Positions 33,372 to 36,091 of a stretch of 36,091 bases of DNA are shown here, piece by piece. Source of the stretch: Defluviitaleaceae bacterium (GTDB lineage: Bacteria > Bacillota > Clostridia > Lachnospirales > WRAX01); assembly GCA_009779935.1 (NCBI GenBank), contig WRAX01000025.1:1-36091 (forward strand), given 5' to 3'. The position numbers and the translations under genes were made by a program. Under the pieces are notes generated by a model that ran no database searches, was not told the DNA's origin, and saw only the letters and a program-made list of their open reading frames with translations. Numbering within the stretch: position 1 is the stretch's first letter; each line of letters begins with the position of its first letter.

Positions 33372-33890
33372 TTATAAGTTGATTTTGGTTGGCGGGGCGG
33401 CTTTTAAGCGTTCATACTCTGATTTTAGGGCATCTTTGGAGGGTCTGCTTCTTGTAAGCCAATCACGCAATTGCACAAATATTTTGTGGGCAATAAAAAC
33501 GCCCCAAGTTAAGTAAATGCCAAGGAAGAATTCGGGGGCAAACCCGCCCCTTACGCCAAACCCATCGGTTATAATCAGCAAAATCACAAAACTTGTAAAA
33601 AATGCGGCAATGTGGACAAGAAGCTCCTTGCGTTTACGGATATTGCGTTTTGCAAGGTGCATTAGCAAATCCTCACTGGGAGCCGGGTGATGTGGTGGTG
33701 TTTCGGCAGTTTCCCGCAGGTCAATGTATTGGTTGTTTTCCATCTTTTCCTCCTCTTGGGCATTTAGTAGGGTTATGGCATTTTCGTTAAGCCACATTGC
33801 CCGCTCTTTCAACACCAACTGCTTTGCACGGCGCGGAAAGGTTTCGCCCACAATGTTTTTGTTTTGGTCGTAAATAACAACCTTGTCCAT
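33372..33890 (-). CDS. 2TM-domain membrane protein
   Basis: A 172-residue protein in three parts. The N-terminal part reads YDQNKNIVGETFPRRAKQLVLKERAMW, a basic segment. A Pro-rich linker follows. Two membrane helices (about residues 92-108 and 120-138) are separated by FGVRGGFAPEF, and the tail is basic. The helix pair fits the '2TM' family, whose role is unknown. The GETFPRRAKQLV segment looks like a small separate domain that recurs in clostridial proteins, from memory and not checked. The start ATG follows CAGGAGGTAG. It lies upstream of the amidohydrolase on the same strand. Confidence 0.65.
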   Translation of the reverse strand: MDKVVIYDQNKNIVGETFPRRAKQLVLKERAMWLNENAITLLNAQEEEKMENNQYIDLRETAETPPHHPAPSEDLLMHLAKRNIRKRKELLVHIAAFFTSFVILLIITDGFGVRGGFAPEFFLGIYLTWGVFIAHKIFVQLRDWLTRSRPSKDALKSEYERLKAAPPTKINL

Positions 33891-34129
33891 ATACTACCTC
33901 CTGTATAGGGCGGGTAATGCTTGCCTACGACCTCTGCTGTTTTTTGTTATGGGTGCCATCCCCGGTCGCGGTGTTTATATATACGCAAAATACCCACCTT
34001 TGTCTGATGGAATTTTATTGGCCCCCATAGGTTCTTAATCTGTGTTGGGGTGCGGGAATAGCACGGGGTGCGCTTGTGTTTGTTTTTTGGTTTGGGTGGA
34101 TATTTAGTTACTATTTAATTAGCGGCACT
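33891..34129. other. Intergenic stretch with little structure
   Basis: This is the 239-base gap between two minus-strand genes. It should hold the 3' end of the S41 transcript and the promoter of the 2TM gene. A TATATATAA tract near 33976 could serve as a -10 box, but I see no convincing -35. It also contains the 27-bp element at 34052-34078. No open frame or RNA gene is supported. Confidence 0.5.
34052..34078. repeat. 27-bp element, left copy of a pair flanking the S41 protease gene
   Basis: The 27 bases from GCGGGAATAGCACGGGG to GCGCTTGTG recur in opposite orientation at 35864-35890 with 24 of 27 identical; all three differences are transitions. The pair brackets the S41 protease gene as imperfect inverted repeats. 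Confidence 0.65.
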
Positions 34130-35791
34130 TTAATAATTACCACCGGCGATAATTGCAAGTACAGTGTGCAGGGCATCCAAGCCATCAAAATTACGTATTT
34201 GCGGAGCAATACCATAAACTTCGAGAGAGCGGCCATAAGCATCTGTTTGATAACCTACATCAATACGCCATATGATACCTGTGTTTGGCAATGGCAAATA
34301 TATGTGCATGGAGCCCATAACGCCGGATGTATTTTCACCTACAACAGTGGCAAAACCGGTGTATAGTGCCGCATTGGTAGCAAGTGCAGCTGCGGACATG
34401 GAAAAGCCGTCCACTAACAACCAAATCTTGCCTTCAAAATTAACACTGTCGTCGGGGAAAAAGGCGGATTGTGACAACATTACATAATCCAACCTTTCCA
34501 AATCATCTGCATTAAAATAGCGCATGCCACGTTGGTATATAAAATCATCAGCCGGCATTATTGATACATGTACCAGCTCAACCCAGTCCGCTGCAGATTC
34601 TGCCTGTAAAGCGGTGTTTAGGGTTGCCTCCACAAATTCAAAAGCCAAATTGCCGCTGGAAAAAAATTCGTGAGAACTTATTTTGACCGTATCGTTAATA
34701 AGCCGCCTTAAAATAAGCTCATGGAAATATGTCATCAGTCCGCCGCCATTGCCCCTTAAATCTATAATTATATGATTAAAATCTTGCACTTCTTGAAGAA
34801 ATGGAAGTATTATCAAATCATCAAATTCCGGATTGGATATAAAGGTGTTGATGCGCATAAAGGCAATCTCTCCGGGTACTATAATATCTGTTAAAATATT
34901 ATCCGGTACGATGGGGAAAGAATGTTCTTGTGCATCCAAGTCCACATCTACCTCACCATAAAACCAAATGGCACTGGGATGGGTAAATGCATCCAGAAGA
35001 AGAGGTAGTGTAAACTGGTTTTCTGCACCTTGCTCATATTGCCTTACAAAGCCGGTAAGTAATGCTGTGTACAAAGTTAAGTCCCTTGGCATTAAATGCC
35101 CTATGCCTTGCAATATCGGTGCAAATTCAAAGGCTAAAAGCGCATATAGGTAATTTGCAGCAATCGAGCGTGCATCGTCCCCATCTTGTATAGGAAATGA
35201 TGCTCTGAACGAATCCTCATCCAACATTGTTATGGTTAACGGATTCATTCCTTCTATGTGCCGCCTAAGCATGGCAGTAAATTCTGCAAAGCTAAAACCC
35301 TCGTCCTCAAAAATCCTTCTGTTTAGCACGCTTTCCCAAGGGGAATTTAGAAGGATGGCATTTATCATATAATCAAAATCATATAACACTATATCCCTTG
35401 CTTCTTCTGTTAAAGTGAAGGTGATGGTGGGGAGAAGGGATCTTTGAAGCGACATCAAATCAGTTTCGGATATAAAAGACCTGTCTTGCCACAAAACAAC
35501 ACCATCTTGCAAAGCAACAACACTTCCATTCACATAGGCAAGTGCTTGGTTTGCAAACAAAACGATGGCTACATCATCTATCGCAATATGTATAACTCTT
35601 TCTTCTGCATCCCATGTTACAATGCCGCCCAACTCCTCAAATATCGCTCTGACAGGTATAAAACCCATTTCTTCCGGCGATGGCTGCGCAGTGTCCGCTG
35701 CAACCACCAAAGGTTGTATAAACGCAATCGCCGGCATTGATATTGCAAAGGCCAATATCAATGCCACTATGGTTGTTTTTGCTTTTCTCAT
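34130..35791 (-). CDS. Secreted S41 family protease with N-terminal stalk domain
   Basis: A 553-residue exported protein. The signal peptide is MRKAKTTIVALILAFAISMP, ending near VVAADT. A copper-amine-oxidase-N stalk domain follows (MGFIPVRAIFEELGGIVTWDA ... HIAIDDVAI). A poorly conserved helical middle leads to a C-terminal S41 (tail-specific protease) domain from about residue 300: IIIDLRGNGGG, then LLVDGFSMSAAALAT with the probable nucleophilic Ser, then VVGENTSG. No PDZ domain is evident. It may trim surface or peptide substrates outside the cell; activity is inferred from the family. The start ATG follows AGAGGAG. The stalk domain links it to the envelope like the surface protein at 27006-30713. 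Confidence 0.85.
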   Translation of the reverse strand: MRKAKTTIVALILAFAISMPAIAFIQPLVVAADTAQPSPEEMGFIPVRAIFEELGGIVTWDAEERVIHIAIDDVAIVLFANQALAYVNGSVVALQDGVVLWQDRSFISETDLMSLQRSLLPTITFTLTEEARDIVLYDFDYMINAILLNSPWESVLNRRIFEDEGFSFAEFTAMLRRHIEGMNPLTITMLDEDSFRASFPIQDGDDARSIAANYLYALLAFEFAPILQGIGHLMPRDLTLYTALLTGFVRQYEQGAENQFTLPLLLDAFTHPSAIWFYGEVDVDLDAQEHSFPIVPDNILTDIIVPGEIAFMRINTFISNPEFDDLIILPFLQEVQDFNHIIIDLRGNGGGLMTYFHELILRRLINDTVKISSHEFFSSGNLAFEFVEATLNTALQAESAADWVELVHVSIMPADDFIYQRGMRYFNADDLERLDYVMLSQSAFFPDDSVNFEGKIWLLVDGFSMSAAALATNAALYTGFATVVGENTSGVMGSMHIYLPLPNTGIIWRIDVGYQTDAYGRSLEVYGIAPQIRNFDGLDALHTVLAIIAGGNY

Positions 35792-35821
35792 AAGTAACTC
35801 CTCTTATTTTTTATTTTGATT

Positions 35822-35849
35822 TATTTATGCACAATATTCTATTGTGCAA
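35822..35849 (-). promoter_or_regulatory. Promoter of the S41 gene with embedded palindrome
   Basis: On the minus strand, TTGCAC (35849-35844) and TAAATA (35827-35822) are 16 bases apart. Within this region TGCACAATA and its complement form a 9-bp-arm palindrome with a 3-base centre (35828-35848), overlapping the -35 and filling the spacer. That is the placement of a repressor operator. The start codon is about 31 bases downstream. No known regulator consensus is recognised. Confidence 0.5.
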
Positions 35850-35863
35850 CTCATCATCCCAAC

Positions 35864-35890
35864 CACAAGCGCACCCCGCGCCACTCCCGC
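35864..35890. repeat. 27-bp element, right copy of a pair flanking the S41 protease gene
   Basis: This is the reverse-oriented partner of the element at 34052-34078, with 24 of 27 positions identical. It lies between the S41 promoter and the terminal repeat. Confidence 0.65.
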
Positions 35891-35926
35891 AGTTTAGACT
35901 GTAATAACACAGATTACTTACATTGC

Positions 35927-35962
35927 TTACACTAAATCAAACAGCACTCTTGTATTCGTACA
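35927..35962 (-). pseudogene. Stub of the DUF4177-type gene in the right terminal repeat
   Basis: The ATG and ribosome binding site match the gene at 129-344, but after MYEYKS the sequence diverges and ends after five further codons (AVDLV, then TAA). The repeat boundary therefore lies inside this gene, leaving an 11-codon stub. A functional product is unlikely. Confidence 0.75.
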
Positions 35963-36091
35963 TGGTGCAATCCTCCCTTTTAACTGTCTTTTTTATTTCT
36001 GTTATTTGTAATCACGGCACTTACTACCCCAACTGCAATCGCAGGTATTGCCATAGTCAAAATAATACTTAGCCAGTTTAAGTCGTTAAAC
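35944..36091. repeat. Right copy of ~147-bp terminal inverted repeat
   Basis: This is the reverse complement of the first ~147 bases of the window, reaching exactly to the last base. On the minus strand it carries the C-terminal codons of the same small membrane protein (around 35979-36091) and the first six codons of the DUF4177-type gene. There is one visible substitution relative to the left copy, and apparently a one-base difference in the A run. Confidence 0.95.

Noticed and set aside
1-36091. CRISPR array, tRNA, rRNA or prophage
   Set aside because: I saw no regularly spaced direct repeats, no cloverleaf-like genes, no rRNA segments and no phage structural genes on reading both strands; a covariance-model scan would be needed to exclude small RNAs.

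Overview
The window looks like chromosomal DNA from a flagellated, probably endospore-related member of the Bacillota (class Clostridia, Lachnospirales-like). The evidence is strong AGGAGG-type ribosome binding sites, sigma-A and sigma-D type promoters, a YheC/YheD ATP-grasp protein, the cysteine desulfurase/ThiI pair without a rhodanese domain, ChvE- and YtfQ-like sugar-binding lipoproteins, and a surface protein ending in a copper-amine-oxidase-N 'stalk' domain. Moderate GC and a low-GC promoter style agree. I saw no rRNA, tRNA, CRISPR array, transposase or phage structural gene. The sequence has one striking feature as a whole: its first ~147 bases and its last ~148 bases are near-perfect inverted copies of each other. 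It may therefore be a contig that stops at a repeat, or a segment lying between inverted repeats.

Layout. (1) 1-4612: left repeat with the tail of a small membrane protein and a DUF4177-type gene, then on the minus strand a decayed, multiply frameshifted restriction-modification gene (methylase plus specificity domains), uracil-DNA glycosylase, and a membrane protein with one frameshift in a T run. (2) 4666-15801: a long plus-strand run behind a good sigma-A promoter. It contains aspartase, two tandem paralogous membrane proteins, M18 aminopeptidase, a DUF368/PopT-type transporter, prmA, rsmE, a YheC/YheD ATP-grasp protein, a receiver-like protein lacking its phospho-acceptor, a cysteine desulfurase and thiI. 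Many of these genes overlap or nearly touch. A 26-bp palindrome occurs twice at the end of the desulfurase gene, once inside the coding sequence and once supplying its stop codon. (3) 15889-19646, minus strand: a sigma-A promoter, a ChvE-like and a YtfQ-like sugar-binding lipoprotein and a sensory diguanylate cyclase, with no transporter ATPase or permease. (4) 19672-23597, minus strand: a sigma-D-like promoter driving a 904-residue FliK-like protein, a 52-residue unknown protein and a flagellin. (5) 23661-26601: a broken secreted-protein gene and a 760-residue protein with an N-terminal cyclic-nucleotide-binding fold. (6) 26703-30767: a strong promoter preceded by 9-bp direct repeats, a ~144-base leader and a 1235-residue secreted surface protein with distinct codon use, probably the S-layer or another major surface protein. 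(7) 30780-35849: M29 aminopeptidase, an AbgA-like M20 amidohydrolase convergent on it through a shared hairpin, a 2TM protein, and a secreted S41 protease with its own stalk domain. The right-hand copy of the terminal repeat follows.

How the genes fit together. Three themes recur: peptide and amino-acid catabolism (aspartase, M18, M29, M20, S41), sulfur transfer to tRNA or thiamine (desulfurase + ThiI), and surface or motility functions (flagellin operon, diguanylate cyclase, surface protein). Nothing here is a certain new system. The best candidates for follow-up are the orphan sugar-binding/diguanylate-cyclase cassette, the flagellin operon with its large repetitive FliK-like protein, the pseudo-receiver between an ATP-grasp protein and a desulfurase, and the mobile-looking palindromes in the desulfurase gene. 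Homopolymer-associated frameshifts occur in three separate places, so sequencing or assembly error must be excluded before any of those genes is called truly broken.
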